From positions 160,418-224,417 of the forward strand of contig JAUIKS010000020.1 of assembly GCA_030430565.1 (NCBI GenBank): a DNA stretch of 64,000 nucleotides, in the 5' to 3' direction. Of this stretch, positions 10,007 through 20,683 are shown in pieces (positions within the stretch are counted from its first letter, which is position 1; every line of letters begins with the position of its first letter). The position numbers and the translations under genes were made by a program. Under the pieces are notes generated by a model, which was not told where the DNA came from, searched no databases, and saw only the letters and a program-made list of their open reading frames with translations. This DNA comes from Polyangia bacterium (GTDB lineage Bacteria; Myxococcota_A; Polyangia; Nannocystales; Nannocystaceae).

Positions 10007-11161
10007 ATGTTCCTCGGGCGTCCCCGATTGGTTTTGGCAGCTGGTTTGCTGAGCCTCTGCTCGGCGGCCTGTGTTGTCACGCCGTGGATGCCCCCCGAGG
10101 GCGAGGGCTATGGCGACGTCGATTCGGACGCGCTCCAAGATGGTATCTCGACGACGGTCGACGCGGACGGCACGACGGACGCCGCGACCACCGAGATGCA
10201 AGCTGTCACAACGGACATGAGTACCACCGGCCAGCTCGGCGAGACGAGCTCGGGCGGCACCGGCGACGGCGACGGCGATAGCGACACCGCGACGCAGGAC
10301 TTCCCGGACGACACCGACGGCTACGACCCGATCGTCGGCTGCTCGAAGGTCGACTTCTTGTTCGTCGTCGACAGTCACTCCGGCGGCAACGGATCGCTAA
10401 ATGCCCTAAAGAACAGCCTCGAGAGCTTCGTCGACGGCGTGCAGAGCAAGCTGCCGGATCACGACCTGCACTTCATGGTCACCGACACCGACGATCAGTG
10501 GGGATCGGAGACCTGCGAGCAGGCCTGCCTGCTCGAGGACTCGTGCGAGTCCGCGAACTGGCCCGACTACGCCTGCGACATGACGCTGACTGCCTGCGAC
10601 GAGCAGTGGGGCGCCGGGATCGTGCTCCCCTCTGGGACCGACATGCCGTGCAACGTCGAGCCGGGGACGCGCTACCTGACCGGCGACAACCCCGACACGC
10701 TCGAGCAGGACCTGTGGTGTCTGCTCAACGTCGGCACGCACGGGAACGGCCTGCAGAAGCAGGCGCGCTCGCTGTACTCCGCGCTGCTGCCCTTCAACAC
10801 GAACCCCGGCGGCTGCAACGAGGGCTTTTTACGCGATGACGCGCTGCTCGTCATCACGCTCGTCACGCATCTCCCGGACTACACCTCCGACAACGAGCCG
10901 CCAGACTGGTACGAGATGATCATCGCGGCCAAAGATGACAAGCCCGAGTCGATCGTCTTCCTCGGGCTGCTCGACGACAGCGACGCGCCCAACAACGTCT
11001 GCGACCAGCCGTTTATGGATCCCGAGAAGCGGCTCTCGACGCTGGTCAACAGCTTCGAGTTCGGGATCGAGGGCAGCGTCTGCTCGACCAGCTACGCGCC
11101 GTTCTTCAACCAAGTCTTCGGCCTGATCGACGACGCCTGCGACCTGATCATCCCGGGCTGA
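10007..11161 (+). CDS. VWA-like surface lipoprotein with Asp/Thr-rich tether
   Basis: 384 residues. Signal LVLAAGLLSLCSAAC ends in lipobox SAAC. About 80 residues of Asp/Thr/Gly/Ser tether follow, then a domain that starts VDFLFVVDSHSGGNG. This is the first strand and MIDAS-like turn (DxSxS-related, here DSHSGG) of a von Willebrand A-like domain. Paired cysteines (CEQACLLEDSCESANW, YACDMTLTACDEQW) suggest disulfides outside the cell. The C-terminus SSYAPFFNQVFGLIDDACDL resembles the end of a large set of Nannocystaceae VWA lipoproteins. Probably outer-membrane anchored and surface exposed; the ligand is unknown. Confidence 0.65.
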   Translation: MFLGRPRLVLAAGLLSLCSAACVVTPWMPPEGEGYGDVDSDALQDGISTTVDADGTTDAATTEMQAVTTDMSTTGQLGETSSGGTGDGDGDSDTATQDFPDDTDGYDPIVGCSKVDFLFVVDSHSGGNGSLNALKNSLESFVDGVQSKLPDHDLHFMVTDTDDQWGSETCEQACLLEDSCESANWPDYACDMTLTACDEQWGAGIVLPSGTDMPCNVEPGTRYLTGDNPDTLEQDLWCLLNVGTHGNGLQKQARSLYSALLPFNTNPGGCNEGFLRDDALLVITLVTHLPDYTSDNEPPDWYEMIIAAKDDKPESIVFLGLLDDSDAPNNVCDQPFMDPEKRLSTLVNSFEFGIEGSVCSTSYAPFFNQVFGLIDDACDLIIPG

Positions 11162-11170
11162 AGGAACAAG

Positions 11171-11197
11171 ACGGCCGCTGCCCCAGGCAGCGGCCGT
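11171..11197. terminator. Hairpin terminator between convergent genes
   Basis: The inverted repeat ACGGCCGCTGCC / GGCAGCGGCCGT (stem about 11 bp, tiny loop) is followed on the plus strand by TGTTC. It lies 10 bp after the lipoprotein stop and 24 bp from the 3' end of the CBS gene, so it probably serves both. Confidence 0.65.
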
Positions 11198-11220
11198 TGT
11201 TCACGCGACGAGCGGCGCGG

Positions 11221-11640
11221 CTAGTACTGGTCGAGGTGGTAGCGGATGAGGTCGGTGCTGGTGACGATGCCCACCAGCTCGCCGTCGTCGTTCACGACCG
11301 GGAGCGAGTGGAAGGTGCCCTCACGCAGAAGCTCGGCCGCGTCCCGGATCGTGCGCTTGTGATGGAGCGTCACGAGGCGGGTCGTCATCACCTTGTCGAT
11401 GGAGAACTGGCTGTCGAGCACGGCGTCGACGGTCCGCTCGTCCGTGCCGTAGGCCTGAAAGCTCAGCCGGAGCATGTCGGTCGCGCTGATGAGACCGACG
11501 AGCTTCTTGCCGCTGACGACCGGGACGTGGTGAAGCGGTCGCTCGGCGAGCAGGCGGCGAACCTCGCTCAGCGGCTGGCCGGTGTGCACGGAGAACAGGT
11601 CGGAGGACATGATCGTGGAGATCGGGACGTTGCGCTTCAT
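11221..11640 (-). CDS. Stand-alone two-CBS-domain protein
   Basis: 139 residues, consisting only of a CBS pair: ISTIMSSDLFSVHTGQPLSE with HHVPVVSGKKLVGLISATDM, and DKVMTTRLVTLHHKRTIRD with HSLPVVNDDGELVGIVTSTD. Such proteins bind adenine nucleotides and act as energy-state sensors or partners of other enzymes. The start is supported by an AGGAACT Shine-Dalgarno just upstream. A sigma-54-type promoter lies at 11688-11703, and palindromes lie further upstream, so regulation appears to be activator-dependent. It is related in kind and promoter type to the CBS gene at 49790. Confidence 0.88.
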   Translation of the reverse strand: MKRNVPISTIMSSDLFSVHTGQPLSEVRRLLAERPLHHVPVVSGKKLVGLISATDMLRLSFQAYGTDERTVDAVLDSQFSIDKVMTTRLVTLHHKRTIRDAAELLREGTFHSLPVVNDDGELVGIVTSTDLIRYHLDQY

Positions 11641-11687
11641 GGTGAGTTCCTGCGCGGCGATCGAGCGCCGCGTCGCGCCTTCGTCAA

Positions 11688-11703
11688 TGCAATCCGGGGG
11701 CCA
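11688..11703 (-). promoter_or_regulatory. Sigma-54 (-24/-12) promoter of the CBS gene
   Basis: On the minus strand the sequence is TGGCCC-CCGGA-TTGCA. It has the invariant GG and GC separated by 10 bases and differs from TGGCAC-N5-TTGCA at one base. The predicted transcription start is about 11676, giving a leader of roughly 36 nt before the ATG at 11640. Confidence 0.7.
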
Positions 11704-11716
11704 CGCCGAACCGCCG

Positions 11717-11778
11717 AATTCTCCGGTTGTAGGGAGAATTGCGCGCGTCGCGGAGGCCGCCGCACGGGATAATTCTCG
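11717..11778 (-). promoter_or_regulatory. AATT-centred palindromes, candidate upstream activator sites
   Basis: AATTCTCC (11717-11724) and GGAGAATT (11733-11740) form an inverted repeat with an 8-bp spacer. GGGATAATTCTCG (11766-11778) is a further copy. They sit about 40-100 bp upstream of the predicted start of the sigma-54 promoter, a normal enhancer position. Similar elements occur upstream of 50335 and 52249. Confidence 0.55.
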
Positions 11779-11817
11779 TCGCGGGAAAAAACTCGTTGCG
11801 ATGTCCAGGCGCCGCGG

Positions 11818-11845
11818 GGCGGGGCGGGAGATTTTCCGCCCCGCC
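11818..11845 (-). terminator. Possible hairpin after the beta-propeller lipoprotein
   Basis: A 10-bp stem (GCGGGGCGG type, 11818-11827 with 11836-11845) around the loop GAGATTTT, 15 bp after the stop on the minus strand. There is no U-tract right after the stem; a TTTTTT run comes 27 bp later. Function uncertain. Confidence 0.35.
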
Positions 11846-11859
11846 GCGGGCTAGGGTCG

Positions 11860-13662
11860 CTACGGCAGCTTGTGGACGATCGCCTGCGGGCGCATCGGCG
11901 GGTCGTCGATCTTCCAGCTGCCCGCGACGTAGGTGTGGCCGACGCAGTCGAGCGCGACGGACTGGAAGCGCGCGATCGGCTGCGGCACGTACTGCCACTG
12001 CTTGGCGTCATCGACGGCGCGTCGCTCGGCGACGCCGCGCGTCAGCGTGTCGCCCTCCTCGTCGGTGCTCGTGTACGTGTACAAAGAGACAGCCCACTCG
12101 TTGTTGTCGACGAAGGGCACCTCCGGCGAGACGTCGATGCCGGTCGCGACCTCGTCGCCTGGCCCGTAGCTCTTCTTGAGGAGGATCGGCGTGCCGCTCG
12201 GCGTGAAGGTGTCGGGCTGGTCCTCCTCGTCGTAGTCGTAGCGCCAGACCGCCGCGCGGCCGTAGTTGATGCCGTCGCGGTAGTTGCCGGCGACGAGCAC
12301 CGAGCCGTCGGCCCTGACGCGCACGCCGGCGCCGTCCGAGTAGAGCGTGGGCTGCTCCTCGGCGTAGACGAGCGTGGCCTGCGGCTGATCGAGCGCGGGC
12401 TTGAGCGCCATCAGCATCATCCGCTCGGTGAAGGGGCCGTCGGTGGTGGTGGAGCCGGTGACGAACACGAGCTTTCGGTCGACGTCGTAGTCGACGCCGA
12501 AGGCGGCGTGGTCCTTGTACCAGTTCTGCGGATCCGCGAGCTCGGCCGTGGGGAGCGGGTTGCCGATCTGGTACCGCTGAATGAGCGGGCTCATCGAGTA
12601 GCCGAACACGCCGCGGTAGCCGACGACGTAGATCGCGTCGTCGGGCGTGACCGCGACGTCGAGCGCGTAGGAGTGGGTGTCGTCGTCGTCGTCGACCGAC
12701 CAGGTGTCGTCGAGCTGGCAGTCGCTGTTGAACTTGCGGATCCACATCCGCGTCTGCAAGCCGTCGTCGTCGATCTCCGAGGCGCCGACGACGATCACGT
12801 CGCCGTCGCTGGTGAGGTCGACGCCGTAGGCCTGGCTGCTCGTGATCCCCTGGCCGGCGGGGAAGTTCCACGCGGCGCAGAGGTGCGGGCCGCCGGACTT
12901 CGGGATCTTGACGAGCAGCGCGTGCCGCGTGTGCTCGTCCATTGAGCTGATCCAGTAGCCGACCGCGAAGGTGCTGCCGCCGTCGTCGACGACCAGGTCG
13001 CGGTACTCGCTGCCCCACGGGTCGTGGTCGTTGTTCGCGTAGGCGTGGGTCCAGTAGACTTCGACGTCGTTCTCGTCGGCCACGCCCGGGAGCGCGACGA
13101 TCACGTCGATGGTCTCGGGCGCGGCCGCGAGATCGTCGTGGTCGTAGACGCGGAGTTCGAAGTCGTGCGAGCCGTTGAGCGCCTGGCTGAACACCGGCAC
13201 GGTGATCGTGGTCTGGAACTCCGTCTGGTAGTCGTCGAGCGGGAAGTCGAAGGCGTGCCAGAGCTCGCCGTTGTGCAGCAGCTCGACGCGCCTCAGCGCT
13301 TCGTCGTCCTCGGCGCACAGCTTGAGGTTCACCTTCTTGGGCGACTCGATGCTGAGCACCTCGTCCTGGCCGTTGATGGTGAAGTTGCAGATGGTCGGCG
13401 GCGCGTCGACGGGCATGGTGTCGTCGTCGTCGTCGTCATCGTCGTCGGCGGCGGTGCTGCTCGACGGGTCTCCAGGGCCCTCGGTCGTCGGGTCCAGCGT
13501 GGTGCCGTCGGTCGTGTCGTCGCCGTCGCTGTCGCCGTTGGTGGCGCTGTCGGTCGCCATGTCGTTGTGGTTCGTGGCCTGCTCGAAGGTCTCACCGCAC
13601 GCGCCGAGCGCTACGCTGCACAGCAGCAGCAGCGCGAGGGCGCGGATCGCTTGCGTATCCAC
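11860..13662 (-). CDS. Surface lipoprotein: acidic tether, Ig-like domain and beta-propeller repeats
   Basis: About 600 residues from the GTG at 13662, which places a compact signal (AIRALALLLLCSVALGACG, lipobox LGAC) at the N-terminus. The frame continues upstream, so an ATG at 13743 is possible. A 70-residue Asp/Thr/Gly tether includes nine consecutive Asp. An Ig-like domain follows (ICNFTINGQDEVLSIES to about residue 170). The rest is a series of blades: DGDVIVVGASEIDDDGLQT, DDAIYVVGYRG, KLVFVTGSTTTDGPF, DGSVLVAGNYRDG and GHTYVAGSWKIDDP. This is the SBBP-type beta-propeller style. Likely surface-exposed and adhesive or structural; the partner is unknown. Confidence 0.65.
   Translation of the reverse strand: MDTQAIRALALLLLCSVALGACGETFEQATNHNDMATDSATNGDSDGDDTTDGTTLDPTTEGPGDPSSSTAADDDDDDDDDTMPVDAPPTICNFTINGQDEVLSIESPKKVNLKLCAEDDEALRRVELLHNGELWHAFDFPLDDYQTEFQTTITVPVFSQALNGSHDFELRVYDHDDLAAAPETIDVIVALPGVADENDVEVYWTHAYANNDHDPWGSEYRDLVVDDGGSTFAVGYWISSMDEHTRHALLVKIPKSGGPHLCAAWNFPAGQGITSSQAYGVDLTSDGDVIVVGASEIDDDGLQTRMWIRKFNSDCQLDDTWSVDDDDDTHSYALDVAVTPDDAIYVVGYRGVFGYSMSPLIQRYQIGNPLPTAELADPQNWYKDHAAFGVDYDVDRKLVFVTGSTTTDGPFTERMMLMALKPALDQPQATLVYAEEQPTLYSDGAGVRVRADGSVLVAGNYRDGINYGRAAVWRYDYDEEDQPDTFTPSGTPILLKKSYGPGDEVATGIDVSPEVPFVDNNEWAVSLYTYTSTDEEGDTLTRGVAERRAVDDAKQWQYVPQPIARFQSVALDCVGHTYVAGSWKIDDPPMRPQAIVHKLP
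13421..13447 (-). repeat. Trinucleotide tract coding poly-Asp
   Basis: A run of nine Asp codons (GAC/GAT) in the tether of the beta-propeller lipoprotein. A likely slippage-prone length-variable tract. Confidence 0.7.
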
Positions 13663-14478
13663 TTCACCGCGACGCGTAGGCGTCCACTGTCGGGGGAGGG
13701 AGAGTCCCGACCGCTTGGGCTGTGGGTTGTTGAGGTCTGGCATTCTGCGACATCCGGGAAGCGCCAACCGGTTCACGCGGCGGGCTGCGTGCAGCGCGCG
13801 GTGAGAGATGGCGATTGCAGTATGTGTAAGTGTAGATACAAAAATACCTTGGTCTCGTCCGGACGAAGGACCGGTCGGGTACCGGCAGTGGGGCCGGTCC
13901 CGGAGGTGCGCTGTTCCCTCACGCTCCAAGAGGATACAGGAAGACGACGGCGAGGTCCCGTTGATCTGGCTCTCGCGACATATTCGAGCGCGATCATGGA
14001 ACGCCGGAAATTGGTCACTATCGAGCCCGTGAATGGCGATCTCGAGATTGTGTCTGCGAGCCGGTGGCCGGCGGTCCGGGTGGTTTTTGTGGGGCGGGTC
14101 TGTGGTCCACAGACTTCACTGGACGCACAGAGTTGTGCGCGCCTGCGGTTGTCCACATTCGCCCCGCGAAACGTGATGTTCGGGTTGTTTGGGTGAATTT
14201 GTGGAGGGCTGCCGCTTCCTGCGGCGAGACGGCCTACGCGGCCGCGGCTCAGTCGTGCGCCAAAGCTCATCATCGCTTGGGGTCACTACCCCACGCGCGT
14301 GATCTGTTCGGGGTCACGAGGCCGCGCAAGGAGCGAGTCAACGCACGCGCTCAGCGTGCGCGGGCGACGGGCGGTGCCTCGCTGCGGCGCCTACGACGTG
14401 GCGTATAGACCCTGTTTGGGTGCATCGCCACACGTGACGACTGCGCCGTGCATCGGTGCATGTTGAGCGTGAGGGCTC
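13663..14478. other. 816-bp intergenic region, possible structured RNA or regulatory DNA
   Basis: No credible gene. It holds AT-richer patches (near 13830-13850 and 14085), several hairpins (GGACCGGTC with GGGCCGGTCC around 13879-13918; GGGGTCACTACCCC around 14280-14293; GCACGCGCTCAGCGTGCGC near 14344) and one TTGTCCACA site (14149-14157), a good high-GC DnaA box, with TGTGGTCCACAGA near 14101. No dnaA, dnaN or rpmH lies nearby, so I do not call an origin. Confidence 0.4.
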
Positions 14479-16137
14479 TTACTCACGGAGCGGCTTCGCG
14501 ACCGGACCTGGCACTGGAGGCAGATCGTCTTCGTGCGGGGCCTCCGCCGACGGCGTCTGCTCACGCGGCGCGACGGCGTCGGGGTCGGGCGCTGGCTCGG
14601 CGCTCTCCGAGGGCGCCGCCGCGGCGCTCTCGAGCTCGGCCTCGGCCTCGGCCTCGGCCTCGGCGACCGCCGGGAGCAGCAGGCGACCGTCGGCCGCCAA
14701 GGTGGCGGTTCGGTGCTCACGGATCGTCGCGCGGCGCTCGAGATAAATCTGAACGAGACGGCGCGCGGCGTAGTGGGCCTTGATCCGCCACTTCGGCTCG
14801 TTCGCAAGCACCACCGCGAACGCGATCTCGGGCTTGTCCGCGGGCGCGTAGCCGATGAACCAGTTGTAGTTGAGCGCCGGCGCGCGCTTGCCCGTGAGGC
14901 TCCCCGTCTTGCCGGCGACTGCGGCCTCTTTGACGTAGGGGTTGCCCTTCGAATCGAAGAAGCTCTTGCTCGCGGTCCCGCGGGTCGTGGTGCCCTCCAT
15001 CATCTTGCCGACCTCGCGCGCGACCTCGCTGGAGAGCACGCGCTCGGTCCGTGGTAGGTCCGGGGTCTGGTCGGCGCCGTTGGGGCCTTGGACCTGCGCG
15101 ACGACGTGCGGCGGCTGAAAGACGCCGCCGCGCGCGTAGACGCTGGCGAGCACGGCTCCGTGCACGGGGTTGAGGTCGACGTGCCAGAAGCCGGCGGCGA
15201 CCTTGGCTCGCTCGTTGGCGATCGAGGGGATGTTCGCGGGGCTGGTCTCGAGGGGGAACTCGAAGGGAATCTCGCGCTCGTAGCCGAGGTCTTGGGCGGT
15301 CGACTGCAGCTGGTCGCGCGTGAGGTGCTTGAGCGCGAGCTTGGCGATGACGACGTTGTGGCTGTACGCGACCGCAGCGCTGAGGGTTGAGCACTTGGTG
15401 TCACGCTGCGGGTTGTCGGTCAGCAGCTCGTCGGTGATGCCCCGGAGCCCGCCAGAGAAGCACGCCTGGGTCCGCGCGTTGGCCCGGCCGTGCGCGAGCA
15501 GGGAGGAGGCGGTGACGACCTTAAAGGTCGACGCGGCCGGCGCCCACGCGGTCGTGAGGATCTCGAGCGGGTCGACCTGCGGGTCCATGCTCGAGTGCCC
15601 GGCCATCGCCAGCACGGAGTTGTCGCGGACGTCGAGCACGACCGCTGCCGCGTAGGGAACTTCGCGGTTGCGGAAGATCTGCAGCGCGGAGTCCTGCAGC
15701 ACGGGATCGATCGTCGTGAGGATCCGGTAGCCGTCGGGGAGCTCTTGGACGTAGCGGCTGCGCGCGAGATCTGGCGGGGCGTCGCCCTCTCCCGCGTCGG
15801 GATCATCCTGCTCGTCGGCGCCGTCAGCCGCTGGGCCGGCGTCGGCGGAGTCACCAGCGGCCTCCGAGCCGGAGGCCCCTGCCGCGGGCTCGCGCGCGGG
15901 CGTGACCTCGTCGTTGACCTCGCGCGCTTCGAAACTGGCGAGATCGAGCCGATCTTGCCAGGGGAGCGTGCGTTTGGGCTCCTCGACGATGGTCTGCGGG
16001 AGCGCGGTCACGCGGGTGCGGATCGCGTCGTGCGACTCGGGAACCGCCTGGTTTTGCACGTAGAACGCGATCGCGCCGAGTGACGCGATAAAGAAGACGG
16101 CGCCGAGTCCGCCTAGCCGTCTGCGCGGGGCTTCCAC
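14479..16137 (-). CDS. Penicillin-binding transpeptidase
   Basis: 552 residues, GTG start. One N-terminal transmembrane helix (GLGAVFFIASLGAIAFYVQN) anchors it in the inner membrane. After a Glu/Ala/Asp-rich segment the domain begins YRILTTIDPVLQDSALQIF. All three motifs are present: S203-TF-K206 (SxxK, nucleophile), S259-H-N261 (SxN) and K410-TG (GKTGSLTG). There is no glycosyltransferase domain, so it is a monofunctional transpeptidase crosslinking peptidoglycan, closest in style to the PBP2/PbpA class. The C-terminus holds an Ala-Glu repeat encoded by CTCGGC hexamers, then a Pro/Glu-rich tail. It has no co-directional neighbour, so it is not in a typical division cluster. Confidence 0.88.
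   Translation of the reverse strand: MEAPRRRLGGLGAVFFIASLGAIAFYVQNQAVPESHDAIRTRVTALPQTIVEEPKRTLPWQDRLDLASFEAREVNDEVTPAREPAAGASGSEAAGDSADAGPAADGADEQDDPDAGEGDAPPDLARSRYVQELPDGYRILTTIDPVLQDSALQIFRNREVPYAAAVVLDVRDNSVLAMAGHSSMDPQVDPLEILTTAWAPAASTFKVVTASSLLAHGRANARTQACFSGGLRGITDELLTDNPQRDTKCSTLSAAVAYSHNVVIAKLALKHLTRDQLQSTAQDLGYEREIPFEFPLETSPANIPSIANERAKVAAGFWHVDLNPVHGAVLASVYARGGVFQPPHVVAQVQGPNGADQTPDLPRTERVLSSEVAREVGKMMEGTTTRGTASKSFFDSKGNPYVKEAAVAGKTGSLTGKRAPALNYNWFIGYAPADKPEIAFAVVLANEPKWRIKAHYAARRLVQIYLERRATIREHRTATLAADGRLLLPAVAEAEAEAEAELESAAAAPSESAEPAPDPDAVAPREQTPSAEAPHEDDLPPVPGPVAKPLRE
14635..14664 (-). repeat. Hexamer tandem repeat coding Ala-Glu
   Basis: Five copies of CTCGGC (plus strand) near the 3' end of the transpeptidase gene encode (Ala-Glu)5. 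Length variation would keep the frame. Confidence 0.7.
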
Positions 16138-16393
16138 GATGCGCGGTCATAGCAGCGCGACGCGTTGGGGGCAAAATCACGGCAGCTTTGCGGGTCCGCG
16201 CGATTGTGAAGCGCGCGTTGTGTTCGAGATCGCAAGGTGAACGCTCGGGCGCGCGGAGGCGTGGGAGCACGGTACGAACGCTGCCTACATTGTCGCATTA
16301 CTCCGGGGGCGGGGTTCCCAGTTCGGGGCTCGGTTGGCGTCTGGTACCCTGTGCCCCGGGAGAGCGGCTGATTGGTCCCCTGCCGCCCACGTG

Positions 16394-17281
16394 ATGCGGG
16401 ACGAGACGATTGTCACTGTCATCAACAAGTCCGATGACTCCGGCTCTGGCCGGGTCAAGAAGGATGCTTGCTTGGTGGTGATTTACGGCGCGGAGCTCGG
16501 CCGTAAACACAACCTCGACGGGCGCGAGCTGACCATCGGCCGCGCGACGATGAACGACATTTGCGTCAGCCAGGACTCAGTTTCCCGGATGCACGCGAAG
16601 CTCAGCGTCGAGGACTCCGGGGTCAAGATCCGCGACAACGAGTCGACGAACGGCACGTACGTCAACGACCACCGGATTCATGAGGCGTGGTTGAAGGACG
16701 GCGACCTGATCAAGGTCGGTCGCTCGATCTTCAAGTTCCTCACGGGCGACAACATCGAGAGCTCGTACCACGAGGAGATCTATCGCCTGTCAACCTTTGA
16801 CGGGCTCACGAATATCTTCAACAAGCGCTATTTCCTCGAGACCCTCGAGCGCGAGCTGAGCCGCGCCCGGCGCTACGACCGTCCGCTCGCGCTGACGATG
16901 TTCGACATCGATCACTTCAAGCGCTGCAACGACACCTTCGGACACAGAGCCGGTGACTACATCTTGAAGGAGATCGCCGCGAAGGTCCGCGATCGGGCCC
17001 GTAAGGTCGACGTGCTGGCGCGCTACGGCGGCGAGGAATTCGCCGTGATCCTCCCCGAGATCGACGTCGAGGGCGCGCGTAAGTTCGGCGAGACGATCCG
17101 CGAGCTGATCGAGAAGACGCGCTTTGAGTTCGAGGGCCAGAGCATCCCGGTGACGATCTCGGTCGGGGTCGCCGAGCTGATGCCCGAGCTCGCCAACTCC
17201 GACGACCTCATCAAGGCGGCGGACGCCCGGCTCTACCTGGCCAAAGAGGGCGGCCGCAACCGCGTCATCGCGGTCGGCTGA
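16394..17281 (+). CDS. FHA-GGDEF diguanylate cyclase
   Basis: About 295 residues from the ATG at 16394 (start MRDETIVTVIN). The FHA domain occupies about 30-105 (LTIGRATMNDICVSQDSVSR, then STNGTYVN), binding phosphothreonine. The GGDEF domain follows (TFDGLTNIFNKRYF, FDIDHFKRCND) with the intact active motif GGEEF at 212-216. RKVD at 203-206 matches the RxxD inhibitory site, so product feedback is likely. It makes c-di-GMP from two GTP, with activity or location set by binding a phosphorylated partner, presumably one of the Ser/Thr kinases typical of these bacteria (inference). There is no transmembrane segment. FHA-GGDEF fusions are established in Myxococcota. Confidence 0.9.
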   Translation: MRDETIVTVINKSDDSGSGRVKKDACLVVIYGAELGRKHNLDGRELTIGRATMNDICVSQDSVSRMHAKLSVEDSGVKIRDNESTNGTYVNDHRIHEAWLKDGDLIKVGRSIFKFLTGDNIESSYHEEIYRLSTFDGLTNIFNKRYFLETLERELSRARRYDRPLALTMFDIDHFKRCNDTFGHRAGDYILKEIAAKVRDRARKVDVLARYGGEEFAVILPEIDVEGARKFGETIRELIEKTRFEFEGQSIPVTISVGVAELMPELANSDDLIKAADARLYLAKEGGRNRVIAVG

Positions 17282-17352
17282 GGGGCCTGGGCGGCCGCGG
17301 CGGCCACGGCGCGTGGTTGATATCGCGCGCGCGTTCGCACTAGTGTCGGCTC

Positions 17353-19644
<2,292 letters not shown>

Positions 19645-19699
19645 ACGTCGGCGTTCGCCGAGTCGCTCGCGCTCGCGGCGGCTGTGTACACTGCCCCGC

Positions 19700-20683
19700 G
19701 TGGAGCCGTCCACAGGTGAAGAAGCGCGCGAACAGGCGCTCCCGCGCGCCGTCGCGATCGTGGGTCCGACCGCGTCGGGAAAGTCACGCGTCGGGCTCGA
19801 GCTGGCCGCGCGTCTTGAGCTGCCGATCTTTTGCTGTGACTCGGTCCAGGTCTATCGCGGGCTCGACATCGGCAGCGCGAAACCCACGGCCGAGGAGCGA
19901 GTCCGTGCGCCACATCACCTGCTCGACTTGGTGGACCCCGATGAGGACTTCAGCGCGGGGGACTACGGCCGGCGCGCGCACGCGCTGCTGCGCGAGCTCG
20001 CCGCGCCGGCGCTGTTCGTCGGCGGCACCGGCTTCTACCTGCGCGCCGCGTTGATGAGTCAGAGTGGTGCGCAAGCCGGTGCCGATCCGCGGCTTCGTGA
20101 TCCGGAGCGAGCTGCTTTTACGGACACATGGGAGCAGCGCGAGCGTACGGCCCCTGGGGCCGCGCACGCCGAGCTCACGCGGCTCGACCCGGAGACCGCG
20201 CGCGGGGTTCATCCGCGCAATGTCGTTCGCGCCGTGCGTGCGCTGTGGCTGTGCCGGGTCCACGGCCGGCCGGTGAGCGAGGTGCGGCGCGAGGATCCGC
20301 CCCGTCGCCAGCTCTCGCTCTTGATGATCGTTCTCGACCCCGGCGTCGCGACGGTGGACGCCGCGATCGAGCGTCGCTGCGACGCGATGCTCGCCGCGGG
20401 CTGGATCGCCGAGGTAGAGAAGCTCCTCGCCGCCGGCTATGATGCCCGCCACAAAGCGATGCGGAGCCTGGGCTACCGCCAGCTCGTAGAGCACCTCGCC
20501 GGGCGGCTGTCCCTCGAGGAAGCGGTCGCGGCGATCAAGGCCGAGACGAGGCGCTACGCGCGACGCCAGCGGACCTATCTCCGACATCAGCTCGAGGCTG
20601 AGACGACCATGACGATTCACATCGAGAGCGCGCGCGCCGTCCCCTGGGGCCAGGTGGCGGAATTCGTTGGAGGTGCCGCGTGA
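19700..20683 (+). CDS. miaA: tRNA dimethylallyltransferase MiaA
   Basis: 327 residues, GTG start. It has the P-loop VGPTASGKS (about 18-26), then FCCDSVQVYRGLDIGSAKP, HHLLDLVDPDEDFSAGDY and FVGGTGFYLRAAL, the standard order for MiaA/IPT enzymes. The later HPRNVVRAVRALW and SLGYRQLVEHLAG complete the family signature. It transfers a dimethylallyl group to A37 of tRNAs reading codons that begin with U. It lies 55 bp after mutL, and its stop overlaps the GTG of accA by four bases, so expression is coupled. Confidence 0.95.
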   Translation: MEPSTGEEAREQALPRAVAIVGPTASGKSRVGLELAARLELPIFCCDSVQVYRGLDIGSAKPTAEERVRAPHHLLDLVDPDEDFSAGDYGRRAHALLRELAAPALFVGGTGFYLRAALMSQSGAQAGADPRLRDPERAAFTDTWEQRERTAPGAAHAELTRLDPETARGVHPRNVVRAVRALWLCRVHGRPVSEVRREDPPRRQLSLLMIVLDPGVATVDAAIERRCDAMLAAGWIAEVEKLLAAGYDARHKAMRSLGYRQLVEHLAGRLSLEEAVAAIKAETRRYARRQRTYLRHQLEAETTMTIHIESARAVPWGQVAEFVGGAA

